This document shows, piece by piece, positions 50,205 to 59,732 of a stretch of DNA of 64,000 nt (position 1 is the first letter of the stretch; each line of letters starts with the position of its first letter). Both the position numbers and the translations under genes were made by a program. The stretch comes from Anaerotruncus colihominis. GTDB lineage: Bacteria; Bacillota; Clostridia; Oscillospirales; Ruminococcaceae. Under the pieces are notes generated by a model. That model was not told where the DNA came from, searched no databases, and saw only the letters and a list, made by a program, of their open reading frames with translations. Location: NCBI GenBank assembly GCA_025146135.1, contig CP102255.1, forward strand, positions 310,001 through 374,000. Direction: 5' to 3'.

Positions 50205-51704
50205 CTAATCCTGGACCTTCGCGCCGGTTGCATACATCATGATTGTTTCCTGAGAAAATTCCTCCCTGGTAATACAGCCGCTGATCCGGCCCTGGCACAT
50301 AATATAAATGCGGCTGCACATTCCAAGCAGCTCCGGCAATTCTGAAGAAACCATGATGACGGCTTTGTTTTCCTTGACCATTCCGGTGATCAGCTTATAG
50401 ATTTCAAATTTGGCGCCTACGTCGATTCCGCGGGTCGGCTCGTCCAAGATCATAATTTCGGGATCGCAGAGCATCCATCTGGCAAGCAGCACCTTCTGCT
50501 GGTTTCCTCCCGATAGTTTGGAAATCTCGGTATCCATGGACGGCGTTTTTACATTCATCTTGCCGAACATCTCGCCGACTTCCTGCCGTTCCTTCCTTTT
50601 ATGGGTGTAACCGCCGTAAATATATCGCCCCAGATTGGCAAGGCTTGCGTTTTCCCGGACGCTTCTGACTGGGACGATCCCGTCGTCGCGCCTGCTTTCC
50701 GACAGCATGATCAGGCCGTTTGCGATACTGTCCGAGGTGCTTTTGATGGATACCTCTTTCCCGTTGATTTTGACGACGCCTGATTCATGGGGATCAAGGC
50801 CAAAGACTGCGCGCATGGTTTCGGTCCGTCCAGCGCCCACCAGACCTGCAAAGCCGACGATCTCGCCTCTGCGCGCATAAAAGCTGATATCTTCGAAAAT
50901 GCCCTTCTGACAGAAGTGCTCCACTTCAATTGCCTTTTCGCCGATTGCCACGTCCTCCCTGGGATAGATGTTGGAAATTTTGCGTCCCACCATGCGCGCG
51001 ATGACTGTGTCCAAATCCAGATCCTCCGCCCGGTCTGTGGAGACAACGCTGCCGTCGCGCAGGACGGTGATATCGTCGGCAATTTTAAAGACCTCATCCA
51101 TCTTGTGGGAGATATAAATGATGGAGACGCCCTTTGCCTTCAACTCCCCAATCTTTTTAAAGAGCTGTGCAACTTCTTTTTCCGTGATGGAGGAAGTGGG
51201 TTCGTCCATAATAATGATCTGTGCGTTATTTGTGACCGCCTTGATGATTTCCAGCATCTGAATATCGGATACCGTCAGGGTTTTCAGCTTTTGTGCGGGC
51301 GAATAGGGAAGCCCCTCGTCTTTTAAAAACTGGATTGTCTGCCTGCGGACCTGTTTCCAGTTTACTTTCCCGAGCCTGTTCACCGGCAGGCGCCCCAAAA
51401 ACAGGTTTTCCTCAACGGAAAGCTCGGGCACATAGTTTAACTCCTGCGCAATCATGGAGATGCCGTATTCCCGCGCCTGTATCGGACTTTTAATCTCTAC
51501 TGGTTTTTCATCGATATAAAGCTGGCCCTTGTCAGCCTTGTACAGCCCCATGATGATTTTCATCAATGTGGACTTGCCGGCGCCGTTTTCCCCGCACAAG
51601 GCATGCACTGTTCCCTTCCGGACAGAAAAATCAATATTGCTTAATGCCTTGACGCTGGGAAACGATTTCTCCACTCCGGCAACACGCATCTTGATTTCGT
51701 CCAC
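50205..51704 (-). CDS. Sugar ABC transporter ATP-binding protein (RbsA type)
   Basis: A 499-residue tandem-NBD ATPase. NBD1: Walker A GENGAGKSTLMKII, degenerate signature LTVSDIQMLEIIKAV, Walker B IIIMDEPTSSITEKE. NBD2: GLVGAGRTETMRAVFGL, LSGGNQQKVLLARWML, ILDEPTRGIDVGAK. It is the first gene of the pentitol operon and uses the promoter at 51741. It is a paralogue of the partial gene at the left edge, with a different codon bias (less GC-rich third positions). Confidence 0.94.
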   Translation of the reverse strand: MDEIKMRVAGVEKSFPSVKALSNIDFSVRKGTVHALCGENGAGKSTLMKIIMGLYKADKGQLYIDEKPVEIKSPIQAREYGISMIAQELNYVPELSVEENLFLGRLPVNRLGKVNWKQVRRQTIQFLKDEGLPYSPAQKLKTLTVSDIQMLEIIKAVTNNAQIIIMDEPTSSITEKEVAQLFKKIGELKAKGVSIIYISHKMDEVFKIADDITVLRDGSVVSTDRAEDLDLDTVIARMVGRKISNIYPREDVAIGEKAIEVEHFCQKGIFEDISFYARRGEIVGFAGLVGAGRTETMRAVFGLDPHESGVVKINGKEVSIKSTSDSIANGLIMLSESRRDDGIVPVRSVRENASLANLGRYIYGGYTHKRKERQEVGEMFGKMNVKTPSMDTEISKLSGGNQQKVLLARWMLCDPEIMILDEPTRGIDVGAKFEIYKLITGMVKENKAVIMVSSELPELLGMCSRIYIMCQGRISGCITREEFSQETIMMYATGAKVQD

Positions 51705-51740
51705 GCGCTTTCTCCTCCCTTTCTGTTTTCTCTTTTCTAT

Positions 51741-51769
51741 AATCTATCGTCCTCATAAAGTTTTGTCAA
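51741..51769 (-). promoter_or_regulatory. Promoter of the pentitol operon
   Basis: On the minus strand, perfect TTGACA, 17-base spacer, TAGATT, 37 bases before the ATPase start. The 355-bp divergent region is very AT-rich and contains imperfect dyads such as TTTGTAGTAATTTACAA that could bind the ROK regulator. Confidence 0.7.
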
Positions 51770-51962
51770 CTGTTTTATTTAAGTTTGTAGTAATTTACAA
51801 GATTACATTTTTGTTTTTATACAATTAACCTATATTTTTTAAAATATATAAAAAATAATTATTTTTTTAACAAATTGTATTGTAATACATTTTATATAAC
51901 TTGGGCGGAAAAGAATTGGATGGATACGATAAAACATCCATTTTGGTTATTAAAAATACCTA

Positions 51963-51991
51963 TTGACGAATTTATGATCTTACCTTATCTT
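51963..51991 (+). promoter_or_regulatory. Promoter of the ROK regulator gene
   Basis: TTGACG, 17-base spacer, TATCTT, about 70 bases before the start. Confidence 0.6.
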
Positions 51992-52059
51992 TTAAAGTAG
52001 AGCTATCGCAAGCTGCGGCTTCCAAAGCGATTGTACCATTGGAAAGGAGAGGGAATCTC

Positions 52060-53175
52060 TTGTACTCTGAACAGGCGAAAACCCAGTCCTTTGGAAATAT
52101 TTACAGAATTATCTATCAGGAAAAGAAAACCTCCCGCCAGAATATTGCGAGAATATCAGGCATCAGCCTTCCCACCATCTCCCAACATCTGAATCTTCTC
52201 ACGGACGCCGGCCTGATCCGGACGGTCGGTTCCTTTGAATCCACAGGGGGGCGCAAGCCCAATATCATAAGCTATGTCCCCGACGCAAAATTTGCCCTTG
52301 GCATCGACATCACCCGGAACCATTTATCCATTGTGCTGATCGATCTGGCCCTGAACATCATTGCAAGCCAAAGGCTGCGCTTGCCCTTCTGCGATTCAGA
52401 CGAATATTTTCAAACGCTGTCGGACCAGGCCCAGGCCCTGTTGGAACGCCATCTGGCTGACCACGCCAAGCTTTTGGGCGTGGGGATTTCCATGCCTGTC
52501 CACGTGCGGGAGGATCAGAAAACCATTTCTTACGCAACGGTGATCGATGTTTCGTCCAACATTTACGAACGGCTGAAGGCTTTTATTCCCGCGCCCTATC
52601 TCATATTTAACGACGCCAATTCCGCCGGACTGGCCGAAAATTGGGATTCCGATTCGGAACAGCCCATGATTTATCTTTCTCTAAGCAGCAGCGTGGGCGG
52701 CGCCAATATGACGGGAAAAGAGATCTACATGGGTGTGAACAGCCGTTCGGCGGAGTTTGGGCATCTGTGCATTGTCCCAAACGGGCGCAGATGCTATTGT
52801 GGACAGCATGGCTGCCTGGACGCCTACTGCTCTACAAAGCTGCTTTCGGATTTTACGGATGGCAATCTAGAGGAGTTTTTTGACTGCCTGAAGACAGGAA
52901 ACAACCCCGGCTTTAAGCGGGTGTTCGATGAATATCTCGATTATCTTGCCATAGCGGTCAATAATCTGCGGATGTGTTATGACTGCGACATTGTTTTAGG
53001 CGGAAACGTGGGGGCGTACATGGCCGACTACATTGACCTGTTCCGCCAAAAGACCATCCGCCTGAATCCCTTTGAGACAGACGGCAGCTTTATCCGGGTA
53101 TGCCGCTACAGGACGGAGGCTTCCGCCGTTGGGGCGGCCGCTTATTATGTAAACGAATTTATTCAAAACCTGTAA
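52060..53175 (+). CDS. ROK-family regulator (XylR/NagC type)
   Basis: A 371-residue repressor: N-terminal winged HTH (SRQNIARISGISLPTISQHL) followed by the ROK sugar-binding fold with LGIDITRNHLSIVLIDL and the zinc motif CYCGQHGCLDAYC. Divergence from the pentitol operon makes it its probable regulator. The likely start is TTG 52060, with AAAGGAGA about ten bases upstream; an earlier TTG at 52039 is possible. The effector, perhaps xylulose or a pentitol, is inferred. Confidence 0.88.
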   Translation: MYSEQAKTQSFGNIYRIIYQEKKTSRQNIARISGISLPTISQHLNLLTDAGLIRTVGSFESTGGRKPNIISYVPDAKFALGIDITRNHLSIVLIDLALNIIASQRLRLPFCDSDEYFQTLSDQAQALLERHLADHAKLLGVGISMPVHVREDQKTISYATVIDVSSNIYERLKAFIPAPYLIFNDANSAGLAENWDSDSEQPMIYLSLSSSVGGANMTGKEIYMGVNSRSAEFGHLCIVPNGRRCYCGQHGCLDAYCSTKLLSDFTDGNLEEFFDCLKTGNNPGFKRVFDEYLDYLAIAVNNLRMCYDCDIVLGGNVGAYMADYIDLFRQKTIRLNPFETDGSFIRVCRYRTEASAVGAAAYYVNEFIQNL

Positions 53176-53261
53176 TCGGTCAGAGGGCCGGAGAGTCCGG
53201 TCCCTTGCGCGGCCTGGCGGGACGACGGCGTTATAATGGATGGCGCGCGCTTTTCTCAGCA

Positions 53262-53298
53262 AAAAAGCGCCGCCTGAATCCAATTGGATTCAGGCGGC
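53262..53298 (-). terminator. Terminator between the ROK and NCS1 permease genes
   Basis: GCCGCCTGAATCC / GGATTCAGGCGGC, 13 bp perfect stem, loop AATT; the minus strand continues with GCTTTTTTGC. It serves the permease gene, and probably the ROK gene from the other side. Confidence 0.8.
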
Positions 53299-53348
53299 AG
53301 TGTGGTGGGAAATTTGGAGTTGTTTGAAATACACCAGCCCGCGGCTAT

Positions 53349-54638
53349 TTAAATATCCTTATTCATGACGCTGTCGAGAGTCTTGCTGAGGAGAATATAG
53401 CACACGAATGTGACCACCATGCTGACAATAGCGGGAACCAGAAAATTATACTGCAGGGCGATGTAACCGACCCCGGTTCCAATCACCCAAGTGATCATAG
53501 CCACCCAGTTGATGGGCTTTTTCTCTTTGCTCCTGCCGACAAAATAGTGCTCGGCAATGATCATGCCCGGGATGGGCGGCAGCAGCACAGACAGGGTCTG
53601 CACGACAGGCAGCAAATACTTGGTGGCGCCGACAGCGGCGAAAATGGCGGCCGCTGTCGCGATACCGATGGCCAGCCAGGCATGCTTTATCTTACCCTCC
53701 AACTTGGTGTCCTTCATGACGTTTTGGAGCGCCAGACCGGCGCTGTAAATATTGTTGTCCTGTGTGGTCCAGACACAGAAGATCGCGCAGATAAAGACAA
53801 GCACACCCAGACCGAGAGCGGCTGTCGCGGGAACAAAGTCGCTCTGCTTGGTGGCCTGCGCGGTCATGATGCCGATGACCTCAAGGCCGAACAGGCCGAT
53901 GGCGACGGCGATGGGAGCGCCGACAGAGACATGCTTGGAGCTTTTTGCATAGCGGCATACGTCGGGGGAGACGATACAGCCGAAGATCCAAGCGCCAACA
54001 AAGGAGGTGGAGCCGGCGGCAAAGCTGATCTGCAAATCAGAGGGCGGCGTGTAAGCAAAGACGCTCGCATAGCCGGCCTTGGTGCCGATGGCGATCGCGC
54101 AGGCGATGGTAAGGACAATGGCGCAGGGCACGCCGAGCCAGCTTACAATTTCCAGGCCGTTGACACCGCGGATCGCGGACTGTGCCCACAGCGCGACCAC
54201 AATGATGGCGGTGATGCCGACCGGAATGGGCCACCAGCTAAAAGTGGAGCCGATCAGCTTGGCAAAGGTGTCGGCATTGACCGCGATCCAGTTGACGGCG
54301 GAGACGGCAAGCAGGAAGGAAAGAATGGCTGAACTTCTGCCGCCCATGGATTTTCGGGCCAGAACAGAGGTTGTAAGCCCTGTCCTGCAGGAGATGATTC
54401 CCAGAAGTGTTGCAACTACAATCAGCATCAGATTGCCCAGGCCGCAAGCCAAAATGGCTTGCTGAAAGGGCATTTTGAAGCCGACGGTCGCACCGGTGAC
54501 GAAGTTGGACAGAGAGATGGTATAGCCGGTCAGAATGACCAGAATGCTGCCCAGACTTTTTCGGGCGCTGTCGGGGACTTCTTCAAATGCAAATTCAATT
54601 TCGCTGCTGGAGCTTTTTTTATCTGTGGATTTATTCAT
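53349..54638 (-). CDS. NCS1 nucleobase permease (CodB-like), second copy
   Basis: A 429-residue carrier with about 12 helices. It shares with the first CodB the stretches FVTGATVGFKMPFQQAI, SVLARKSMGGRSSAIL and WTTQDNNIYSAGLALQN. The N-terminus is longer and acidic (SSSSEIEFAFEEVPDSARKS). It has no catabolic partner: no deaminase or hydrolase lies near it, so cytosine, purine or another nucleobase is open. GGAGGTTCGG precedes the ATG. The 300-base leader carries tandem palindromes and a T tract. Confidence 0.88.
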   Translation of the reverse strand: MNKSTDKKSSSSEIEFAFEEVPDSARKSLGSILVILTGYTISLSNFVTGATVGFKMPFQQAILACGLGNLMLIVVATLLGIISCRTGLTTSVLARKSMGGRSSAILSFLLAVSAVNWIAVNADTFAKLIGSTFSWWPIPVGITAIIVVALWAQSAIRGVNGLEIVSWLGVPCAIVLTIACAIAIGTKAGYASVFAYTPPSDLQISFAAGSTSFVGAWIFGCIVSPDVCRYAKSSKHVSVGAPIAVAIGLFGLEVIGIMTAQATKQSDFVPATAALGLGVLVFICAIFCVWTTQDNNIYSAGLALQNVMKDTKLEGKIKHAWLAIGIATAAAIFAAVGATKYLLPVVQTLSVLLPPIPGMIIAEHYFVGRSKEKKPINWVAMITWVIGTGVGYIALQYNFLVPAIVSMVVTFVCYILLSKTLDSVMNKDI

Positions 54639-54934
54639 AAACCGAACCTCCTTTTGTCTTTCACACTGTGATGTCAGAAAAAACGCATGCGCACAAGAGC
54701 TTCAGCGGCGCAGCCGGTGCGATTGGAGCCGGACCCATAGCAAAAAAACCGAAAACGGAGCAGCGATATCGCTGCTCAAGAAACGGGCATGCCCGTTTCT
54801 TGAAAATCTCCGTCGGCGTCTTTGGGCGCTCCGGCCGCAGAACATGCGATTGGAAAGCCGCATACATCCATTGCATTCCAAAGCAGGAAGATTGCAATAA
54901 AATTATTTTATTTTTGGCTATTGATTCATGCATA
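54639..54934 (-). promoter_or_regulatory. Leader of the second NCS1 permease with attenuator-like hairpins
   Basis: On the minus strand the leader contains AAGAAACGGGCA / TGCCCGTTTCTT (54778-54801) directly followed by GAGCAGCGAT / ATCGCTGCTC (54758-54777), both perfect palindromes, and then GTTTTCGGTTTTTTTGC. The second hairpin plus the T run reads as a terminator about 120 bases before the start codon. No known riboswitch core was recognised. Confidence 0.5.
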
Positions 54935-54941
54935 AATCACA

Positions 54942-54970
54942 GTGATAAAAGTTTAACACTTATTAGTCAA
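54942..54970 (-). promoter_or_regulatory. Promoter of the second NCS1 permease
   Basis: On the minus strand TTGACT, 17-base spacer, TATCAC. Confidence 0.5.
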
Positions 54971-55282
54971 AGTGTCTAATATTTGTTTTTTATCGTTTAT
55001 AATCAAATGGATATTAAAAAAATATATATCAGTGCGGATATTTTTTTATCATAGGCATTCCAAACGCAAAAGATAGAATGATTGAGGCGGGTTGCGTGGA
55101 TTCGGGCTGCAAACTGTGAGAAAAACTGGACGTCATTACGATGCCGGGGCACCTTCTGGCGGCGGTCGTCTGTATATAATCAGATATTGACAATAAATAT
55201 AGTAAGCGCCTTCCCGAACCGGCGCTGTGTGATTCTTTTTTGGGGCTTTTGGCGCTGTATCATTTTCGCGTATGGGCTGCTC
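54971..55282. other. AT-rich stretch before nadE, no gene seen
   Basis: Runs such as AAAAAAATATATAT near 55018 and TTTTTTTATCAT lie here. A TTGACA at 55188 has no matching -10. This is the right edge of the accessory region; high GC resumes from about 55370. Confidence 0.5.
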
Positions 55283-55311
55283 TTGTAATCACAGGGGGAA
55301 TATGCTATCAT
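55283..55311 (+). promoter_or_regulatory. Promoter of nadE
   Basis: TTGTAA, 17-base spacer, TATCAT, 158 bases upstream of the start. Confidence 0.6.
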
Positions 55312-55468
55312 GGATGAGACATACTTTATCTGTAAAAAAGCATGGCTGCATCGGTATAAAACGGATGAGCCGGCGTGACGCTGAACCCGGCCTGCGGCTG
55401 CGGCCCGGCGTTGTTTTTTTGCCCGTGCCGCTTTTGCGGCGGACAGCAATCTGCGGGGAGGCGTTCTT

Positions 55469-57382
55469 ATGCAGGACGGTTTTATCAAAGTGGCGGTCGC
55501 GACTCCGGAAATCCGTGTGGCGGACTGCGTTTTCAATACGGCGGCGGCTGTGGGGATGGCGCGCCGCGCCGCGCAGTGCGGCGCGCGCCTTCTGGTGCTG
55601 CCGGAATTATGCCTGACGGGCTATACATGCGGCGATCTTTTTCTGCGTGAAACGCTGATTGAAGGCGCGCGCGCCGCTCTGGCGTCGCTGTGCGCGCAGA
55701 CGCGCGCGCTGCCGGTGCTGATTGTCGCCGGACTGCCGGTCGTATCCGGTGCAAAGCTCTATAACTGTGCGGCGGTCGTCTACCAGGGGCGTGTACTGGG
55801 CATTGTGCCAAAGACGCACCTGCCCAATTATGGCGAGTTTTACGAACGGCGGTGGTTTGTGCCCGCGCCGGACGGTTCCTGCGGTTTTGTACGCGGCTAT
55901 GGAGAGGGTGAGGTGCCGTTCGGACGGATGCTGTTTCAATGCGAGGAGCTTGGAGAATTTTGTTTTGCCGTCGAGCTTTGCGAGGATTTGTGGGCGCCGG
56001 TGGCGCCTTCCGCGGCGTATGCGGCCGCGGGCGCGACTGTGATCGCCAATCTGTCAGCCTCGGTCGAGACGGTCGGCAAGGATGATTACCGCCGCGCGCT
56101 CGTCACCGGACAGTCAGGAAGGCTTGTGTGCGGATATCTGTATGCGAATGCGGGCGAGGGTGAATCGACGACCGATCTTGTGTTTTCTGGACACAGCATG
56201 ATCGCGGAAAACGGCTCGATGCTTGCGCAGACAGGCCGGTTTGAACAGACGATGGCGGTCAGCGAGATCGATGTGCAGCGCCTGGCGTTTGAGCGCCGCC
56301 GACTGACCACTTTCCCGGCCGGGGATGCGCAATCGTTTTTGACAATCCCGTTTTCCATGCCGCTCACCGAAACAAAGCTGACGCGGCCGGTTCCGGCATT
56401 GCCGTTCGTACCGCCAAAAGGGCCTGGCCGCGACCAGTGCTGCGCCGGCATTTTGCAGGTGCAGGCCCATGGGCTGAAAAAGCGCATCGATCATACCGGG
56501 GCGAAAACAGCGGTCGTCGGCATCTCGGGCGGGCTGGATTCGGCGCTTGCGCTGCTTGTCTGCGTGCGGGCAATGGAGCTGCTCGGCCGTCCGCGCACCG
56601 ATGTGCACGCGGTGACAATGCCGTGCTTCGGCACAACGGCGCGTACCCGCGGCAACGCGCAGATCATCTGCGAACGGCTCGGCGTCACATTTTCGTGCGT
56701 CGACATCACTGCGTCCGTGCGGCGTCATTTCGCCGATATCGGGCACGACGAGGCTGTGCGCGATGTGACGTTTGAAAACGCGCAGGCCCGCGAGCGCACG
56801 CAGGTATTGATGGATATCGCCAATGAGACGGGCGGACTGGTCGTCGGTACGGGCGACCTTTCGGAGCTTGCGCTCGGATGGGCGACCTATAACGGAGATC
56901 AGATGTCGATGTACGGCGTCAACGCGTCAGTGCCGAAAACGCTGGTGCGCCATCTGGTTGCATATGAGGCGGAGCGCGCCTGCGACGATGCGCTGCGCGC
57001 CGCGCTGTGCGATATCCTCGACACACCCGTCAGCCCTGAGCTGCTGCCGCCGGACGACGGCGCGATCGCACAGAAAACAGAGGATCTGGTCGGTCCGTAT
57101 GAGCTGCATGATTTCTTCCTCTACCATGTGCTGAGGTGGGGCTTTTCACCGCATAAGACGCTGCGTCTGGCGCTTTATGCGTTCGGTCAGGCGTACCCGC
57201 GCGAAACCATTCTTTACTGGATGCGCACCTTTTACAGGCGCTTTTTCGCACAGCAGTTCAAACGCTCTTGTATGCCGGACGGACCGAAGATCGGTTCAGT
57301 GTCTCTGTCGCCGCGCGGCGACTGGCGTATGCCGAGCGATGCGTCGGCCGCGCTGTGGCTTTCTGAGGTGGAAAAGCTTTGA
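55469..57382 (+). CDS. nadE: Glutamine-dependent NAD+ synthetase
   Basis: A 637-residue two-domain enzyme that amidates deamido-NAD+ in the last step of NAD+ synthesis. The N-terminal nitrilase-type glutaminase (residues ~1-280) has the catalytic triad in LPELCLTGYTCGD (Glu), PKTHLPNYGEFYERR (Lys) and FAVELCEDLWAP (Cys). The C-terminal synthetase has the ATP loop VVGISGGLDSALALLV and GTGDLSELALGWATYNGD. GGGGAGG precedes the ATG. It is monocistronic, bounded by its own promoter and a 19-bp terminator. Confidence 0.95.
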   Translation: MQDGFIKVAVATPEIRVADCVFNTAAAVGMARRAAQCGARLLVLPELCLTGYTCGDLFLRETLIEGARAALASLCAQTRALPVLIVAGLPVVSGAKLYNCAAVVYQGRVLGIVPKTHLPNYGEFYERRWFVPAPDGSCGFVRGYGEGEVPFGRMLFQCEELGEFCFAVELCEDLWAPVAPSAAYAAAGATVIANLSASVETVGKDDYRRALVTGQSGRLVCGYLYANAGEGESTTDLVFSGHSMIAENGSMLAQTGRFEQTMAVSEIDVQRLAFERRRLTTFPAGDAQSFLTIPFSMPLTETKLTRPVPALPFVPPKGPGRDQCCAGILQVQAHGLKKRIDHTGAKTAVVGISGGLDSALALLVCVRAMELLGRPRTDVHAVTMPCFGTTARTRGNAQIICERLGVTFSCVDITASVRRHFADIGHDEAVRDVTFENAQARERTQVLMDIANETGGLVVGTGDLSELALGWATYNGDQMSMYGVNASVPKTLVRHLVAYEAERACDDALRAALCDILDTPVSPELLPPDDGAIAQKTEDLVGPYELHDFFLYHVLRWGFSPHKTLRLALYAFGQAYPRETILYWMRTFYRRFFAQQFKRSCMPDGPKIGSVSLSPRGDWRMPSDASAALWLSEVEKL

Positions 57383-57386
57383 CGGA

Positions 57387-57427
57387 CAAAACCAGGCGGC
57401 GGTTTAAAAACCGCCGCCTGGTTTTGT
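57387..57427 (+). terminator. Terminator of nadE
   Basis: CAAAACCAGGCGGCGGTTT and its exact complement, 19-bp stem with an AA loop, four bases after the stop. Confidence 0.85.
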
Positions 57428-57447
57428 TCAGATACGGCGTCTGTCGA

Positions 57448-57476
57448 TTGCGTCAGGAATGCGCGGGTGTTATAAT
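57448..57476 (+). promoter_or_regulatory. Promoter of rpoN
   Basis: TTGCGT, 17-base spacer, TATAAT, 47 bases before the rpoN start. Confidence 0.7.
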
Positions 57477-57523
57477 GTAAGGCACAGACCAAAATCAAAT
57501 GCAAAGCAAAGGTTGGAGATGGC

Positions 57524-58867
57524 ATGGAGCTGGGCGTCAGACTGGAACAGAATCAGATATTGGCGCCGCGTATGGAGCAATCTGTGCGGATTTTGCAGAT
57601 GGACAGCGTACAGCTTGGGGAATACCTCAAGGAGCTGGCGCTTGAAAATCCGGTCGCGGAGGTGGAACCGCCGCCACAGCGCGAGCAAAAGGAAAAGCTG
57701 GCGCAGCGAAAGCTGGAATGGCTGGAAAATCAGACGCGCCGCGAACAGGAGAATATGGGATATTATGACGACGACGGCGACCTGACGCCGGAGCAGAACA
57801 CACCCGCGCCGCAGGATGAAAGTCTGACGGACCACCTGTTGGCGCAGGTGGAATCAGCAGCCGTGCCAAGGGCGCTGGCCGCGGCGGCCCGGTATGTGAT
57901 CGGCTGTCTCGACGATAACGGCTATCTAAAAGCAGATCCCGAACAGATGCGTGCCAAAGCCGGGGCGTGTGACGCGCTGCTCGAACGGGCAATCGCGCTG
58001 GTACAGAGCTTTGACCCGCCGGGCGTTGGCGCGCGCGATCTGGCGGAATGCCTCTGCTTGCAGATACCAGCTTCCGATGCGCTCGCGCGCCGGCTGGCGC
58101 GGGACTTTTTGCCTGAGATCGCCAAAAAACGTGTGGGCGTCCTGGCGGCGAAAACCGGCGCGTCTGCCGGGGAGGTGGAAGCGGCTGTCGCGCGCATCCG
58201 CCGGCTTAATCCGAAGCCCGGCGCGCTTTATGGAGCGCATGTCGTTGCGCATTATATCACGCCCGATATTGTGGTCACAAGCTTCGGGGACCATTACAAT
58301 GTGATGCTGTGCGAATTTGCCTATCCGCAGGTGCGCCTTTCAGACAGCTATCTGCAAATAGCGCGCGAGACGGCTGATCCTGAGGTTATCAAATACATCG
58401 GCGAAAAGATCGATCAAGTCAATTGGGTGATCAAATGCATTGAAAACCGAAATAGGACGCTTGTGGAAGTGGCGCGGGCGATCGTGCGGCAGCAGGAGCG
58501 TTTTTTTCGCTATGGGCCGCAGCATCTCGGCGTCCTGCGCATGCGTGAGATTGCCGGGCTGGTCGGCCTGCATGAATCGACGGTCAGCCGTGCTGTGCGC
58601 GGAAAGTATCTTCAATGCGCGCACGGCGTCTATCCGCTGCGTTATTTCTTTGTCAAAGGTCCGGAGCACGGCGGGGCGGTCAGCTCCGAGACGGTTAAGT
58701 ATAAGCTTCGCGCGCTCATCGATACCGAGGACCATACGCACCCGTTCAGCGACCGTGCGCTCTGTGAGCTTCTGGCGGCCGACGGCATCAGCATATCGCG
58801 CCGCACCGTCGCGAAATACCGTGGGGAGATGGGTGTGCCCGGCGCGTCCGGCAGGGTCCGAGGCTGA
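57524..58867 (+). CDS. rpoN: RNA polymerase sigma-54 factor RpoN
   Basis: A 447-residue sigma-54. Region I is Gln/Leu-rich (MEQSVRILQMDSVQLGEYL), followed by an acidic linker, the core-binding domain, the HTH region (IAGLVGLHESTVSRAVRGK) and the RpoN box ISRRTVAKYRGEMGVP that reads the -24 element. It directs transcription that needs an AAA+ activator. No activator is nearby. GGAGATGG precedes the ATG. Confidence 0.95.
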   Translation: MELGVRLEQNQILAPRMEQSVRILQMDSVQLGEYLKELALENPVAEVEPPPQREQKEKLAQRKLEWLENQTRREQENMGYYDDDGDLTPEQNTPAPQDESLTDHLLAQVESAAVPRALAAAARYVIGCLDDNGYLKADPEQMRAKAGACDALLERAIALVQSFDPPGVGARDLAECLCLQIPASDALARRLARDFLPEIAKKRVGVLAAKTGASAGEVEAAVARIRRLNPKPGALYGAHVVAHYITPDIVVTSFGDHYNVMLCEFAYPQVRLSDSYLQIARETADPEVIKYIGEKIDQVNWVIKCIENRNRTLVEVARAIVRQQERFFRYGPQHLGVLRMREIAGLVGLHESTVSRAVRGKYLQCAHGVYPLRYFFVKGPEHGGAVSSETVKYKLRALIDTEDHTHPFSDRALCELLAADGISISRRTVAKYRGEMGVPGASGRVRG

Positions 58868-58964
58868 AAGACCAGGCAGGTACATGTGTCCCGGTTTGCA
58901 TCGGGAAACGGTTGTTATTGACATAAGCGCGCGAAAAAAGCGCGCGGCAAAAGGGGATGGCACC

Positions 58965-59633
58965 ATGGACCGAATCAATCTGAAAATCAGAAGCGTGCTT
59001 TGCGCGGCGCTCTGCTGCGCGGCGGTTTTGGCGGGCTGTGCGCCGCAGGGGGAGAAGCAGGCCGCGTCCTCCTTTGGCACGGTGTCCGCGGCGGCAGTTG
59101 ACACGGCCTCGCCGGCCGCGTCCGGTGCGGTTGATCTGACCGATTACGATGCGCTGACCGATACATATCTGCACCGGCCGTTTTATTCGGGCGTGACCGC
59201 GCAGAGCTGGGATACGCCCCGGGAGATTGACGGCGGGGCGCTGATCGATTTTTATGGCGTCTATTGGACACAGGAGCATCCCGGTGAACAGAGCGGCGGC
59301 TTTTTCCCGGCGGCTGAGGTGGAGGCGTATGTGCGCCAATTTTTCACCGCGGACCCGACGGAGACGATGCGTGCGCACGCCCGGTATGACGCGCAGCGGG
59401 ACGCCTACGAATTCACAGGGCTTGGCGGCGGCGCGTCCGGGCGTGTCGTGGGCGCGGCTCTGGACGGCGATATGCTGACGCTTGATTACGCGGCCTTCAG
59501 CGCGGCGGACGATACGACTGTAATGTGGGAAGGGACGCTGTCAATCGTGCTTAAGGAGGACGGGAGCTTTCAGTATGCGTCGAATATACGTTCCCCATCA
59601 TCCGGTACGGGGAATCAGGGCGCGGCGGCCTGA
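58965..59633 (+). CDS. Putative lipoprotein, unknown function
   Basis: A 222-residue exported protein with a lipobox (AVLAGC) after a hydrophobic signal. A short linker rich in Ala and Ser is followed by a globular domain of about 160 residues that begins YDALTDTYLHRPFYSG and contains GGFFPAAEVEAYVRQFF. No family recognised. AAAGGGGA stands ahead of ATG 58965. It follows rpoN after 97 bp, where a GCGCGC hairpin lies; they might share a transcript. Confidence 0.8.
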   Translation: MDRINLKIRSVLCAALCCAAVLAGCAPQGEKQAASSFGTVSAAAVDTASPAASGAVDLTDYDALTDTYLHRPFYSGVTAQSWDTPREIDGGALIDFYGVYWTQEHPGEQSGGFFPAAEVEAYVRQFFTADPTETMRAHARYDAQRDAYEFTGLGGGASGRVVGAALDGDMLTLDYAAFSAADDTTVMWEGTLSIVLKEDGSFQYASNIRSPSSGTGNQGAAA

Positions 59634-59732
59634 ACGAATGCCCATCCGCCTGATTTGAGCGGCTGCCGGGACAGGGCGCGTATGATCCCTATATTTTAGA
59701 TCAGGCGGCTTCGCCGAGAGGGAGGTGGCTTC

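Noticed and set aside
54661..54933. 90-codon minus-strand and 103-codon plus-strand ORFs in the leader of the second NCS1 permease
   Set aside because: Both cross the perfect palindromes and lack ribosome sites; a regulatory leader or repeat explains the stretch better.
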